Counted from the first letter of the stretch, positions 44,196 to 52,613 are shown. The stretch: 64,000 nucleotides of DNA from Schumannella sp. 10F1B-5-1 (GCF_006517535.1 NZ_VHQH01000034.1:124001-188000); one strand, 5' to 3'. A program made the numbers and translations. Notes: generated by a model not told the origin, from the letters alone.

Positions 44196-45131
44196 TCAGG
44201 GCAGGCGGGCCAGCGCGCTCTCGACGAGCGTCCAGAATCGGTCGTTCTCGACACCGAGCGCGACCCAGGTACAGCACGCCTCGGGCGCCTCGGCGCGCAG
44301 GTCGGCGACCGTCATGCCGAGGGTGTGGGTGCCCGTGAGCTCCACCGCGAGCGGCGCGCGCACCGTGCGCACGAGCGTCGGGTCGATGACCTGCGCCACC
44401 GTCACCGGGTCGTGCACGGGCGGGTGCTCGAAGCCGTACACGGCGTAGGCGGCGCCGTAGAAGTCGAGCAGCTCGCCGACGAAGGCCGCCGAGCGCGTTC
44501 CCACCGCATCCAGTCGGGAGCGGATCTCGGGCGTGACGACGGCCTGGTGGGTCGCGTCGAGACCGATCATCGTGACGGGCCAGCCGGCGTCGATCACGAT
44601 CGCGGCCGCCTCGGGGTCGATCGCCACGTTGAACTCGCTGAACGGACCGTGGTTGCCGACGTGCACGCCGCCGCCCATGAACACGACCTCGCGCACCCGC
44701 TCGACGATGCGCGGCTCGAGGCGCACGGCGAGGGCGATGTTCGTGAGCGCCCCCGTCGGCACGAGGGTGATCTCGCCGGGCTCGCTCGCCATGACCGTGT
44801 CGATGATGAGCTGCACCGCGTGGCGCGGGTCGAGCGCGCGCGTCGGCTCGGGCAGCCGCGGCCCGTCGAGGCCCGACTCGCCGTGGTACTCGGGGGCGTG
44901 CTCGGCCTCGCGCAGCAGCGGGCGGTGCGCTCCCTGCGCGATCGGGATGCGCGCATCCAGCCCCGCCAGCTCGGCGATCTGGAGGGCGTTGCGGGTGACC
45001 TTCTCGATGCTCTGGTTGCCGCTCACGGTCGTGATCGCGGCGATCTCGACGCCGGGGTCTCCGGCGGCCAGCAGGATCGCGATCGCGTCGTCATGGCCGG
45101 GGTCGCAGTCGAGGATCAGGCGTCGGGTCAC
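44196..45131 (-). CDS. Nucleoside hydrolase (inosine/uridine-preferring family)
   Basis: Hydrolyses the N-glycosidic bond of nucleosides to base and ribose; 311 aa. The calcium-binding N-terminal motif is LDCDPGHDDAIA, followed by TVSGNQSIEKVTRNALQIAELAG and the substrate-site GGGVHVGNHGPFSEFNVAIDPEAA with conserved N, E and F-N. The late HDPVTVAQVIDP holds the catalytic-region His/Asp. GTG at 45131. It runs opposite to the neighbouring salvage genes. Base preference cannot be decided. Confidence 0.93.
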   Translation of the reverse strand: MTRRLILDCDPGHDDAIAILLAAGDPGVEIAAITTVSGNQSIEKVTRNALQIAELAGLDARIPIAQGAHRPLLREAEHAPEYHGESGLDGPRLPEPTRALDPRHAVQLIIDTVMASEPGEITLVPTGALTNIALAVRLEPRIVERVREVVFMGGGVHVGNHGPFSEFNVAIDPEAAAIVIDAGWPVTMIGLDATHQAVVTPEIRSRLDAVGTRSAAFVGELLDFYGAAYAVYGFEHPPVHDPVTVAQVIDPTLVRTVRAPLAVELTGTHTLGMTVADLRAEAPEACCTWVALGVENDRFWTLVESALARLP

Positions 45132-45262
45132 CGCACCATCATCCTCTCCTCGCGGCCGTATTCCGCATCCGGCATGCGCGGCGGCCGCCGGTCGCGCGGT
45201 GCACGTGCGTGCATCCGTGCGAGAACCGCAGAGAAGCCGGGATGCGTCCAGCCCCGGCCCGG

Positions 45263-45268
45263 TAGATT
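45263..45268 (+). promoter_or_regulatory. -10 element (TAGATT) of the adenosine deaminase gene
   Basis: Seven bases before ATG at 45276; predicts leaderless mRNA for add and the downstream PTS genes. Confidence 0.5.
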
Positions 45269-45275
45269 CGTGGGC

Positions 45276-46430
45276 ATGAGCAGTGCCGACGACCTCACCG
45301 CCGAGTCCTCCGCCGACGCCTCCGACGAGGTCTCGACCACGGTCGAGGGCACGCCCCTCGTCGACCTGCCGAAGGTCGCGCTGCACGACCACCTCGACGG
45401 CGGCCTGCGCCCGGCCACGATCATCGAGCTGGCGCGCGAGCGCGGCATCGACGTGCCGGTCGACGACGCCGACGGGCTCGGCTCCTGGTTCCGCGCGCAG
45501 TCCGACTCCGGCTCGCTCGTCGAGTACCTCAAGACCTTCGATCTCACGATCGCCGTGATGCAGACCGAGGAGGGTCTGCGCCGCGTCGCCCGCGAGTTCG
45601 TCGAGGACCTCGCCGCCGACGGCGTGCTCTACGGCGAGCTGCGCTGGGCGCCCGAGCAGCACCTCAGCCTCGGCCTCAGCGCGGATGCCGCGGTCGAGGC
45701 CGTGCAGGCCGGCATCGACGAGGCCGTCGCCGCCGTCGAGGCCCGCGGCGGATGGATCCGCGCCGGCCAGCTGGTGAGCGCCATGCGCCACCTCGACAAC
45801 GGCGTGGCCATGGCCGAGCTCGCCCTGCGACACCGCGACAGCGGCGTGCACGGCTTCGACATCGCCGGGCCCGAAGACGGCTTCCCGCCGAGCCGCATGA
45901 AGCCCGCCTTCGATCTGCTGCTGGGCGAGGGCATGCCGATCACCGTGCACGCGGGCGAGGCGGCCGGAATCGACTCGATCCGCAGCGCCCTGGTCGACGG
46001 CCATGCGCTGCGCCTCGGCCACGGCGTGCGCATCCGCGAGGACATCGAGGTCGTCAGCGACGACGGCGAGGCCATGGGCGTGCGCCTGGGCCGCCTGGCG
46101 CAGTGGGTGCGCGACCGCCGCGTCCCGCTCGAGGTGAGCCCCTCATCCAACCTGCAGACCGGCGCCTTCGCCGCCTGGGGCTCGGAGTTCGGCGAGCACC
46201 CGATCGACACGCTCTACCAGCTCGGCTTCGCCGTGACCGTCAACACCGACAACCGCCTCATGAGCGGCACCAGCATCACCCGCGAGCTCGGCCTGCTGGT
46301 GGATGCCTTCGGCTACGACCTCGACGACCTGCTCACCTTCCAGCTCAACGCCGCCGAGGGCGCGTTCCTGCCGCTCGAGGAGCGCATCGAGCTGCAGGCG
46401 CGCATCGAAGACGGGTTCGGTCTCGACTGA
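45276..46430 (+). CDS. add: Adenosine deaminase
   Basis: Converts adenosine and deoxyadenosine to inosine and deoxyinosine, feeding the phosphorylase downstream; 384 aa. Metal and catalytic residues are visible: KVALHDHLDGGLRP (two His), GFDIAGPED, TVHAGEAAG (His and catalytic Glu), LGHGVRI and NTDNRLMSGTS (Asp pair position; N-T-D). An N-terminal acidic Ser/Ala extension of about 30 residues is present. One base separates its stop from the EIIA start. Confidence 0.95.
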   Translation: MSSADDLTAESSADASDEVSTTVEGTPLVDLPKVALHDHLDGGLRPATIIELARERGIDVPVDDADGLGSWFRAQSDSGSLVEYLKTFDLTIAVMQTEEGLRRVAREFVEDLAADGVLYGELRWAPEQHLSLGLSADAAVEAVQAGIDEAVAAVEARGGWIRAGQLVSAMRHLDNGVAMAELALRHRDSGVHGFDIAGPEDGFPPSRMKPAFDLLLGEGMPITVHAGEAAGIDSIRSALVDGHALRLGHGVRIREDIEVVSDDGEAMGVRLGRLAQWVRDRRVPLEVSPSSNLQTGAFAAWGSEFGEHPIDTLYQLGFAVTVNTDNRLMSGTSITRELGLLVDAFGYDLDDLLTFQLNAAEGAFLPLEERIELQARIEDGFGLD

Positions 46431-46431
46431 G

Positions 46432-46872
46432 ATGGCCCTTCCCCCGCTCGACGACGCCGCGATCGTGATCCGCGGCGAGGCGGCCGACTGGCGTGCCGCC
46501 GTGCGCCTGGCCGGCGCCGCGCTCGCGCGCACGGGCGCGGCGACGCCCGCCTACGCCGACCAGATGGTGCGCATGATCGACGAGCACGGCCCCTACGCGG
46601 TCATCTCGCCCGGGCTCGCCCTAGCGCACGCCCGACCCGGCCCCGACGTGCTGACCGACGGCCTGTCGGTCGTGACGCTCGCCGAGCCGGTCGCGTTCGG
46701 GCACCCGCAGAACGACCCGGTGCGGGTCGTGCTCGGGCTCGCCGTCGCGACGCCCGCGCAGCACCTGAGCTACATCGCCGACCTGGCGAACGCCTTCAAC
46801 GACTCCGACACGACCGAGCGCCTCGCGGCGGCCGACGACGCGGATGCGGTGCGCGCGATCCTCGCGGGCTGA
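46432..46872 (+). CDS. PTS EIIA component (mannitol/ascorbate type)
   Basis: 146 aa phosphocarrier of the EIIA-2 fold. The phosphorylated His is in the conserved GPYAVISPGLALAHARPG block, followed by LAEPVAFGHPQNDPVRVVLGLA, the expected second His region. Usually it accepts phosphate from HPr and passes it to EIIB. It begins one base after the adenosine deaminase gene and should share its transcript, which is unusual for a sugar PTS and hints at a role tied to nucleoside or pentose metabolism. Confidence 0.88.
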   Translation: MALPPLDDAAIVIRGEAADWRAAVRLAGAALARTGAATPAYADQMVRMIDEHGPYAVISPGLALAHARPGPDVLTDGLSVVTLAEPVAFGHPQNDPVRVVLGLAVATPAQHLSYIADLANAFNDSDTTERLAAADDADAVRAILAG

Positions 46873-46977
46873 CGCGGGGCGCTGCGGGCGGGCGAGCTCC
46901 CGACCCATCCCACCCGTGCGGGCGCCGCCCGTTCTCGGGCTGACCATCGCATCCCGGGGCGTGGGATCATCGTGCCC

Positions 46978-47250
46978 ATGAAGATCGTGGCGATCTGCGG
47001 TGCGGGCATCGGCACCAGCGGCATCCTCAAGGTGAACGCCGAGCGCGTGCTGCACCGGCTCGGCATCGAGGCCGCCGTCGTCGCGACCGATCTCGACTCG
47101 CTGCAGGCCGAGGCCGACGACGCGCAGGTGATCCTGACCAGCCCCGAGTTCGTGAGCGCGATCGGCACGACCTTCGCCGACGTCGTGGTGATCGACAACT
47201 ACTTCGACACGACCGAGCTCACCGAGAAGCTCGAGGCCGCGCTCGGCTGA
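46978..47250 (+). CDS. PTS EIIB component (ascorbate/galactitol type)
   Basis: 90 aa. The phosphocysteine loop is CGAGIGTSGI near the N-terminus (KIVAICGAGIGTSG), in the P-loop-like fold of the lactose/ascorbate EIIB group. Normally it takes phosphate from EIIA-His and phosphorylates the sugar bound by EIIC. No EIIC gene follows: the next gene is convergent and 27 bases away. ATG at 46978; the nearby GTG 6 bases earlier is less likely. Confidence 0.87.
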   Translation: MKIVAICGAGIGTSGILKVNAERVLHRLGIEAAVVATDLDSLQAEADDAQVILTSPEFVSAIGTTFADVVVIDNYFDTTELTEKLEAALG

Positions 47251-47277
47251 GCTGGTCCGTCGTTCCGCGCGCGCTCC

Positions 47278-49005
47278 TCAGGCGAGCAGCTCGCGCATCC
47301 CCGCGTCGAGGCGCGCGACGAGGTCGCGGGCGGCCGCGAGGCGCTCGGCTCCCGTGCCCGACGTGGATGCCGCATCCAGATAGACCTTGAGCTTCGGCTC
47401 GGTGCCGCTCGGGCGCACGATCACGCGCGAGTCGCCCGCCAGCCGATAGCGCAGGATGTCGCTCGGCGGGTAGTCGCCGACGCCGTCGAGGAAGTCGTCG
47501 ATCGACTCGACCGCGACGCCGCCGATCGACGTCGGCGGGGCGGCGCGCAGAGCGCCGACCATGCGCGGGATGTCGGCGAGCTCGGCGACGCGGATCGAGA
47601 TCTGGCCCGAGGCGTAGCCGCCGACCCGCTCGGCGAGGTCGTCGAGCGCTTCGGCGATCGTGCGGCCCTCGGCGTCGAGCGCGGAGGCGAGGTCGAGCAG
47701 CGCGACCGCGGCCGAGATGCCGTCCTTGTCGCGCACCGTGCCGGGGTTCACGAGGTAGCCGAGCGCCTCCTCGAAGCCGAAGGCCAGGTCGGGCGCGCGC
47801 GAGATCCACTTGAAGCCGGTCAGCGTCTCGACGTGGCCGAGCCCGGCGGTGCGGGCGATCGCGCCGAGACCGGGGGAGGAGACGAGCGAGCAGGCGAGCG
47901 TGCGACCGGTCGCGGCGGCGGCACGCGGCCCGTCGCTCGACGCGTCGCCCGCTACGACGGCCCGCGCCGCCCGGTCGCCCAGCAGCATCCCGACCTCGTT
48001 GCCGCTGAGGCGGCGCCAGCCCTCGGTCGTCGACGCGTCGGGGATGCCGACGGCCAGCCGGTCGGCGTCGGGATCGTTCGCGATGATCAGCTTCACCCCG
48101 CTGCGGGCGGCGAGCGCGAACGACAGATCCATCGCGCCCTCCTCCTCGGGATTCGGGAAGGGCACCGTCGGGAAGTCGGGGTCGGGGTCGCGCTGCTCGG
48201 CGACCACGACCGGCTCGCCGAAGCCCGACGATGCGAACACGCGGGCCGCGGTCTCGTAGCCGACGCCGTGCATCGCGGTGTAGACGAAGGGGATCGGCCG
48301 GGCCGCCGCCGAGGCGACGCCGGCGGTCGCGGCGACGTAGTCATCGACGACCGACTCGTCGACGAGCGTCCACGCGTCCGAGCGGGGCAGGTCGGCGATC
48401 GACCCGGCGGCGACGCGCAGGATCTGCTCCTGGATCTCGGCGTCCGACGGCGCGACGATCTGCGATCCCGCGTCGGCGCCGCCGAGGTAGACCTTGTAGC
48501 CGTTGTCGCGCGCCGGGTTGTGGCTCGCGGTGACCATGACGCCGGCGCTCGCGTCGAGTCGGCGCACGGCGAAGGCGAGCACGGGCGTGGGCAGTCGGCG
48601 CGGCAGCAGCCGCGCATCCACCCCGGCGCCCTGCATCAGCTCGACGGTGTCGCGCGCGAAGGCCTCGGAGTTGTGGCGGCCGTCGAAGCCGACCACGATC
48701 GACGGATGCGCCTCGCGCGCCAGCAGGAACGCCGCGAGCCCCGCGGCCGCCTGCGACACGAGCACGCGGTTCATGCGCTGCGGTCCGGCACCGAGCTCGC
48801 CGCGCAGGCCGGCCGTGCCGAACTCGAGGCGCCCGTCGAAGCGGGCGGCGAGCTCGCGGGAGGCATGCTCGGCCGCATCGTCGCCGCCGGCCGCGCCCGC
48901 GCGCCCCGCCGCATCGACGAGCCTCTGCAGCTCGTCGCGCGTGACGGCGTCGGGGTCCTGCGCGATCCAGGCCCGTGCCGACTCGAGCACCGAGCGCGGG
49001 CTCAC
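47278..49005 (-). CDS. Phospho-sugar mutase (PGM2/PMM-like; possible phosphopentomutase)
   Basis: Alpha-D-phosphohexomutase family enzyme of 575 aa. GTAGLRG lies near residue 63, the phospho-Ser loop is VMVTASHNPARDNGYKVYLGG, the metal loop is NDPDADRLAV, the sugar loop is GFEEALGYLV and the phosphate loop is RPSGTEPKLKVYLD. The length and TASHNPxxDNGYKVY form fit the PGM2-like clade, whose animal member is a phosphopentomutase. GTG at 49005 overlaps the purine nucleoside phosphorylase stop (GTGA), so conversion of (deoxy)ribose 1-phosphate to the 5-phosphate is the likely job; a hexose mutase role remains possible. Confidence 0.9.
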   Translation of the reverse strand: MSPRSVLESARAWIAQDPDAVTRDELQRLVDAAGRAGAAGGDDAAEHASRELAARFDGRLEFGTAGLRGELGAGPQRMNRVLVSQAAAGLAAFLLAREAHPSIVVGFDGRHNSEAFARDTVELMQGAGVDARLLPRRLPTPVLAFAVRRLDASAGVMVTASHNPARDNGYKVYLGGADAGSQIVAPSDAEIQEQILRVAAGSIADLPRSDAWTLVDESVVDDYVAATAGVASAAARPIPFVYTAMHGVGYETAARVFASSGFGEPVVVAEQRDPDPDFPTVPFPNPEEEGAMDLSFALAARSGVKLIIANDPDADRLAVGIPDASTTEGWRRLSGNEVGMLLGDRAARAVVAGDASSDGPRAAAATGRTLACSLVSSPGLGAIARTAGLGHVETLTGFKWISRAPDLAFGFEEALGYLVNPGTVRDKDGISAAVALLDLASALDAEGRTIAEALDDLAERVGGYASGQISIRVAELADIPRMVGALRAAPPTSIGGVAVESIDDFLDGVGDYPPSDILRYRLAGDSRVIVRPSGTEPKLKVYLDAASTSGTGAERLAAARDLVARLDAGMRELLA

Positions 49006-49835
49006 AGCTTCGCCACCACCCGGGCGAGCAGGTCGCTGATCACCGGCTCGGCGTCCTTGCCCGACTGCAGCACCTCGGCGTGGCTGAGCGGCTCGGGCGA
49101 GATGCCGGCGGCCAGGTTCGTGATGAGCGAGAAGCCGAGCACCTCCATGCCGGCCTGCCGCGCGGCGATCGCCTCGAGCGCGGTCGACATGCCGACGATG
49201 TGGCCGCCGATCGTCTTCGCGTACTGCACCTCAGCGGGCGTCTCGTAGTGCGGGCCGCGGAACTGCACGTAGACGCCGTCGTCGAGGCCCGCATCCACCT
49301 CGCGGGCGACCGCGCGCAGGCGGGCCGAGTACAGGTCGGTGAGGTCGATGAACGTCGCGCCCTCGAGCGGGGATGCGCCGGTCAGGTTGAGGTGGTCGCT
49401 GATCAGCACCGGGGTGCCAGGCGTCCAGTGCTCCTTGATGCCGCCGGCGCCGTTCGTCAGCACCATCGTCTTCGCGCCCGCGGCGGCGGCCGTGCGCACC
49501 GAGTGCACGACCCGACGCACGCCGTGCCCCTCGTAGAAGTGCGTGCGGGCGCCGATCACGAGCGCGTGGCGGTCGTCGGCGAGGCGGATGCTGCGCAGGG
49601 TTCCGACATGCCCGGTCAGGGCGGGAGCGCTGAAGCCGGCGATCTCGGTGGCCGGCACCGTCGCGACGGTCTCGCCGATCAGGTCGGCGGCCTTCGCCCA
49701 GCCGCTGCCGAGCGTGAGCGCGATGTCGTGCACGGCGACGCCGGTCGCGGCGGCCAGCTGCTCGGCGGCGTGGGCGGCGATCTCGAAGGGGTCGGCCGCG
49801 GGATCGTCGAGGGGGTTCTGCTGCGTCGTCGCCAT
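49002..49835 (-). CDS. punA: Purine nucleoside phosphorylase (trimeric class)
   Basis: Splits inosine, guanosine and deoxy forms with phosphate; 277 aa. Motifs of the low-molecular-mass trimeric class: LGSGW (phosphate Ser), THFYEGH, LTNGAGGI, RGPHYETPAEVQYAK, VGMSTALEA and SLITNLAAGI with the base-binding Asn. ATG at 49835 lies 6 bases after TAGGCT (leaderless). It heads a two-gene unit with the phosphosugar mutase. Confidence 0.94.
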   Translation of the reverse strand: MATTQQNPLDDPAADPFEIAAHAAEQLAAATGVAVHDIALTLGSGWAKAADLIGETVATVPATEIAGFSAPALTGHVGTLRSIRLADDRHALVIGARTHFYEGHGVRRVVHSVRTAAAAGAKTMVLTNGAGGIKEHWTPGTPVLISDHLNLTGASPLEGATFIDLTDLYSARLRAVAREVDAGLDDGVYVQFRGPHYETPAEVQYAKTIGGHIVGMSTALEAIAARQAGMEVLGFSLITNLAAGISPEPLSHAEVLQSGKDAEPVISDLLARVVAKL

Positions 49836-49841
49836 GAGCCG

Positions 49842-49847
49842 AGCCTA
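49842..49847 (-). promoter_or_regulatory. -10 element (TAGGCT) of the purine nucleoside phosphorylase gene
   Basis: Six bases before ATG at 49835 on the minus strand. Confidence 0.5.
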
Positions 49848-49964
49848 AGCGCTCGTGCTGTCGCGCGAGCGCGGTGGATGCGGGCTGACGTTCATCGCGC
49901 ATCCACCGCCCGCTCGCCCGCCCCGCGGCGGCGAACGCCCCGTGAACCTGGAAGAATCGGGAGC

Positions 49965-51401
49965 ATGCCCTTTCAGTTCGAGCGGAAGCAGCGGATCGCC
50001 GTCCTCGGAGGCGGACCGGGAGGCTATGAGGCGGCCCTCGCGGGCGCCCAGCTCGGCGCCGAGGTGACCCTCGTCGAGCGCGTCGGCGTCGGCGGCTCGG
50101 CCGTGCTGACCGACGTCGTCCCCTCGAAGACCCTGATCGCGACCGCCGAGGCCGGCACGCAGGTGGGCGGAGCCGCCGACCTGGGCGTGCAGTTCTTCGC
50201 CCGGGGCGAGTCGGGCCGGGCCGTGAAGCCCGAGATCACCGTCAACCTCGGCGCCGTCAACCAGCGCCTGCTCATGCTCGCCCGGCAGCAGTCGGAGGAC
50301 ATGAAGTCGTCGCTCATCAAGGCGGGCGTCAACATCGTCACCGGCGACGGCCGGCTCGACGGCCCCAACCGCCTCGTCGTCTCGACGGGCAAGGGCGCCA
50401 AGCGCACCGACTTCGACGAGATCGACGCCGACACGCTCGTCGTCTCGGTGGGTGCGAGCCCGCGCGTGCTGCCCACCGCCAAGCCCGACGGCGAGCGCAT
50501 CCTGACCTGGACGCAGCTCTACCAGCTGCAGGATGTCCCGGAGCACATGATCGTCGTGGGCTCGGGCGTCACCGGAGCCGAGTTCGCCAGCGCCTACCGC
50601 GCGCTCGGCGCCGACGTCACCCTGATCTCGAGCCGCGACCAGGTGCTGCCCGGCGAGGACGCCGACGCCGCCCGCGTGATCGAGGACGTCTTCCGCCGCA
50701 ACGGCATGCAGGTGCTCTCGAAGAGCCGCGCCGACAGCGTCGTGCGCGAGGGCGACGGCGTGCTCGTCACCCTCAGCGACGGCCGCGAGGTGCGCGGATC
50801 GCACTGCCTCATCGCGGTCGGCTCGACCCCGAACACGAAGGGCATCGGCCTCGAGGAGGCCGGCGTGCAGCTGACCGACAGCGGCCACATCCGCGTCAAC
50901 CGCGTCGCGCGCACCTCGGTGCCCTCGATCTACGGCGCGGGCGACTGCTCCGACTTCCTGCCCCTGGCCTCCGTCGCGTCGATGCAGGGCCGCACGGCGG
51001 TCTACCACGCGATGGGCGACGCGGTGAACCCGACCGAGCTGCGCAACGTGACCTCGAACATCTTCACGCAGCCCGAGATCGCGACCGTCGGCTGGTCGCA
51101 GAAGCAGATCGAAGACGGCATCGCGCAGGGCGACATCTACAAGCTGCCGCTCGCCTCGAACCCGCGCGCCAAGATGATGGGCATCAAGGACGGCTTCGTG
51201 AAGCTGTTCGCCCGCACCGGCTCCGGCACGGTGATCGGCGGCGTCGTCGTCGCCCCGAAGGCGTCGGAGCTCGTGCTGCCCATCGCCCTCGCGGTCGAGC
51301 ACCGCCTCACGGTCGACCAGCTGGCCCGCGCCTTCAGCGTCTACCCCTCGCTCTCGGGCAGCATCACGGATGCGGCTCGCGCGATGCACATCGTCAGCTG
51401 A
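49965..51401 (+). CDS. lpdA: NAD(P)H-quinone dehydrogenase, LpdA type
   Basis: Flavoprotein of the disulfide reductase superfamily (478 aa): IAVLGGGPGGYEAALAGAQLG for FAD, MIVVGSGVTGAEFASAYRALG for NAD(P)H, SIYGAGDCSD, and the C-terminal dimer domain. The redox-active dithiol is absent: GVGGSAVLTDVVPSKTL stands where active members have C-x4-C. The C-terminal catalytic His-Glu is also replaced near VEHRLTVDQLARAFSVYPSLSGS. This matches mycobacterial LpdA (a quinone reductase), not lipoamide dehydrogenase. AAGAAT ends 7 bases before ATG. Confidence 0.9.
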   Translation: MPFQFERKQRIAVLGGGPGGYEAALAGAQLGAEVTLVERVGVGGSAVLTDVVPSKTLIATAEAGTQVGGAADLGVQFFARGESGRAVKPEITVNLGAVNQRLLMLARQQSEDMKSSLIKAGVNIVTGDGRLDGPNRLVVSTGKGAKRTDFDEIDADTLVVSVGASPRVLPTAKPDGERILTWTQLYQLQDVPEHMIVVGSGVTGAEFASAYRALGADVTLISSRDQVLPGEDADAARVIEDVFRRNGMQVLSKSRADSVVREGDGVLVTLSDGREVRGSHCLIAVGSTPNTKGIGLEEAGVQLTDSGHIRVNRVARTSVPSIYGAGDCSDFLPLASVASMQGRTAVYHAMGDAVNPTELRNVTSNIFTQPEIATVGWSQKQIEDGIAQGDIYKLPLASNPRAKMMGIKDGFVKLFARTGSGTVIGGVVVAPKASELVLPIALAVEHRLTVDQLARAFSVYPSLSGSITDAARAMHIVS

Positions 51402-51417
51402 CGCCGGCCTGGGCTGC

Positions 51418-51487
51418 AGGATCGCGCGGCGATCCTGGCTTCGCCGCACGATGTTCACGCTCCTCCCCAAGATCGCGCGGCGAGGAG
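51418..51487 (+). repeat. 70-bp three-module palindromic repeat, copy B
   Basis: AGGATCGCGCGGCGATCCT (51418-51436), a 32-base centre with TCGCCGCACGAT, then AAGATCGCGCGGCGAGGAG (51469-51487). It begins 16 bases after the lpdA stop and ends about 60 bases before the DUF559-type gene. Copy C on the other side is its inverted counterpart. Confidence 0.85.
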
Positions 51488-51547
51488 CTATCCACCGATA
51501 GCGGCTCGGGGCGCCTGGCGTGAATGCGTGAGAGCCAGCATGTGCCC

Positions 51548-52507
51548 ATGCATGGAACCCGACGCCTCGACTGGCTCGACTCGCTGGCACTCGCATCCGA
51601 GGCGCGGGCCGTGGGGGCCGAGACGCAGTTCTACCGGGCAGTGACCTCCGGCAGGCTGACGCGATGCGCGACCGGCGTCTACCTGCCGACGGCGGTGTGG
51701 GCGCAGCTGTCACCCGAAGAGCGCTTCGTCGCGCGCGTCGAGGCGGCAACCCGTCGTCACGGATTCGACGAGCCCTTCAGCGGGACCACCGCCGCGGTGC
51801 TCTGGGAGCTGCCGTTCACCGCACCGATCCCCGAGCGGACCGAGATCGTCATGACCGACCGCGGTGGCGGTCGGAGCAGGCCGGAGCTCGTCCGACGTCT
51901 CGGAGCGCCGACCGTCGGAGACGTCGACATCGAGGGCTACCGGGTGACGAGCCTGGCGCGCACGCTCGTCGACGTGAGCCGGCGCGCGCCGCTCGAGGTG
52001 TCGGTTCCGATGCTCGATCACGCACTCCGTCCGGTGAAGTCCGGCGAATCGGGAGTGCGCCGACGACGTGTCGAGCGCGACGAACTGACATCGGAGCTCG
52101 AACGCTCGGCGACCCGGATCGGTCTGAGCCGCGCACTCTCGGCGATCGCGTTGGCGGACGGTCGGAGCGGGTCACCCGGGGAAGGGCTGAGTCGCGTCAC
52201 GATGCATCGTCTGGGCATACCGGCACCGACGCTGCAGCAGTCGTTTCACGATGGAGGCCGCCTCGTCGGCATCACCGACTTCTGGTGGCCCGACATCCGG
52301 CTCATCGGCGAGTTCGACGGCTATGGCAAGTACATGCGCGAGGAGTTCCTGAACGGTCGGACCCCGGCCGAAGCGGTGATCGACGAGAAGCGCCGCGAAG
52401 ACGAACTGCGGGCGCTCGGCACGACCGTCGTGAGATGGGGATGGTCGGAGGCGCGCTCCCCACGGAAGCTCGAGCGGCTGCTCGCGCGGTTCGGGCTCGT
52501 CGGCTGA
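51548..52507 (+). CDS. AbiEi-like / Vsr-DUF559-like protein, repeat-bracketed
   Basis: 319 aa from ATG at 51548 (ATG at 51524 would add eight residues; neither has a clear ribosome site). The N-terminal helix-turn-helix-like part (LALASEARAVGAETQFYRAVTSGRLTRCATGVYLP) is of the AbiEi type. The C-terminal part has a PD-(D/E)XK arrangement: E212 in SPGEGLSR, D244 in GITDFWWPD, E255-F-D257 in LIGEFDGYGKY with K261. This is the same architecture as the 17945 gene with little obvious sequence identity. It is bracketed by inverted 70-bp repeats and sits between the convergent 3' ends of lpdA and a DUF1905 gene. No partner toxin gene. Nuclease activity is inferred, not shown. Confidence 0.8.
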   Translation: MHGTRRLDWLDSLALASEARAVGAETQFYRAVTSGRLTRCATGVYLPTAVWAQLSPEERFVARVEAATRRHGFDEPFSGTTAAVLWELPFTAPIPERTEIVMTDRGGGRSRPELVRRLGAPTVGDVDIEGYRVTSLARTLVDVSRRAPLEVSVPMLDHALRPVKSGESGVRRRRVERDELTSELERSATRIGLSRALSAIALADGRSGSPGEGLSRVTMHRLGIPAPTLQQSFHDGGRLVGITDFWWPDIRLIGEFDGYGKYMREEFLNGRTPAEAVIDEKRREDELRALGTTVVRWGWSEARSPRKLERLLARFGLVG

Positions 52508-52525
52508 ACGGAGCGGTCCGGCGTC

Positions 52526-52595
52526 GAGCTCGCCGCACGATCTTGAACTCGCCGCGGGATATCGTGCGGCGAAACGAGGATCGCCGCGCGATCCT
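52526..52595 (-). repeat. 70-bp three-module palindromic repeat, copy C (inverted)
   Basis: Read on the minus strand: AGGATCGCGCGGCGATCCT (52595-52577), a centre with TCGCCGCACGATATC, then AAGATCGTGCGGCGAGCTC ending at 52526. It is collinear with copies A and B at identical 19+32+19 spacing. It begins 18 bases after the gene stop and ends 18 bases before the DUF1905 stop. Confidence 0.85.
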
Positions 52596-52613
52596 GCGGG
52601 AAGCCAGCGCCGG

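Noticed and set aside
45128-45547. Minus-strand open frame overlapping the start of adenosine deaminase
   Set aside because: Antisense to a conserved enzyme; translation has no family features. The nucleoside hydrolase GTG at 45131 lies in another frame.
51418-52595. Insertion sequence with a transposase
   Set aside because: Inverted repeats flank the gene, but the protein has no DDE, HUH or Ser/Tyr recombinase motifs and no target-site duplication could be recognised at the edges.
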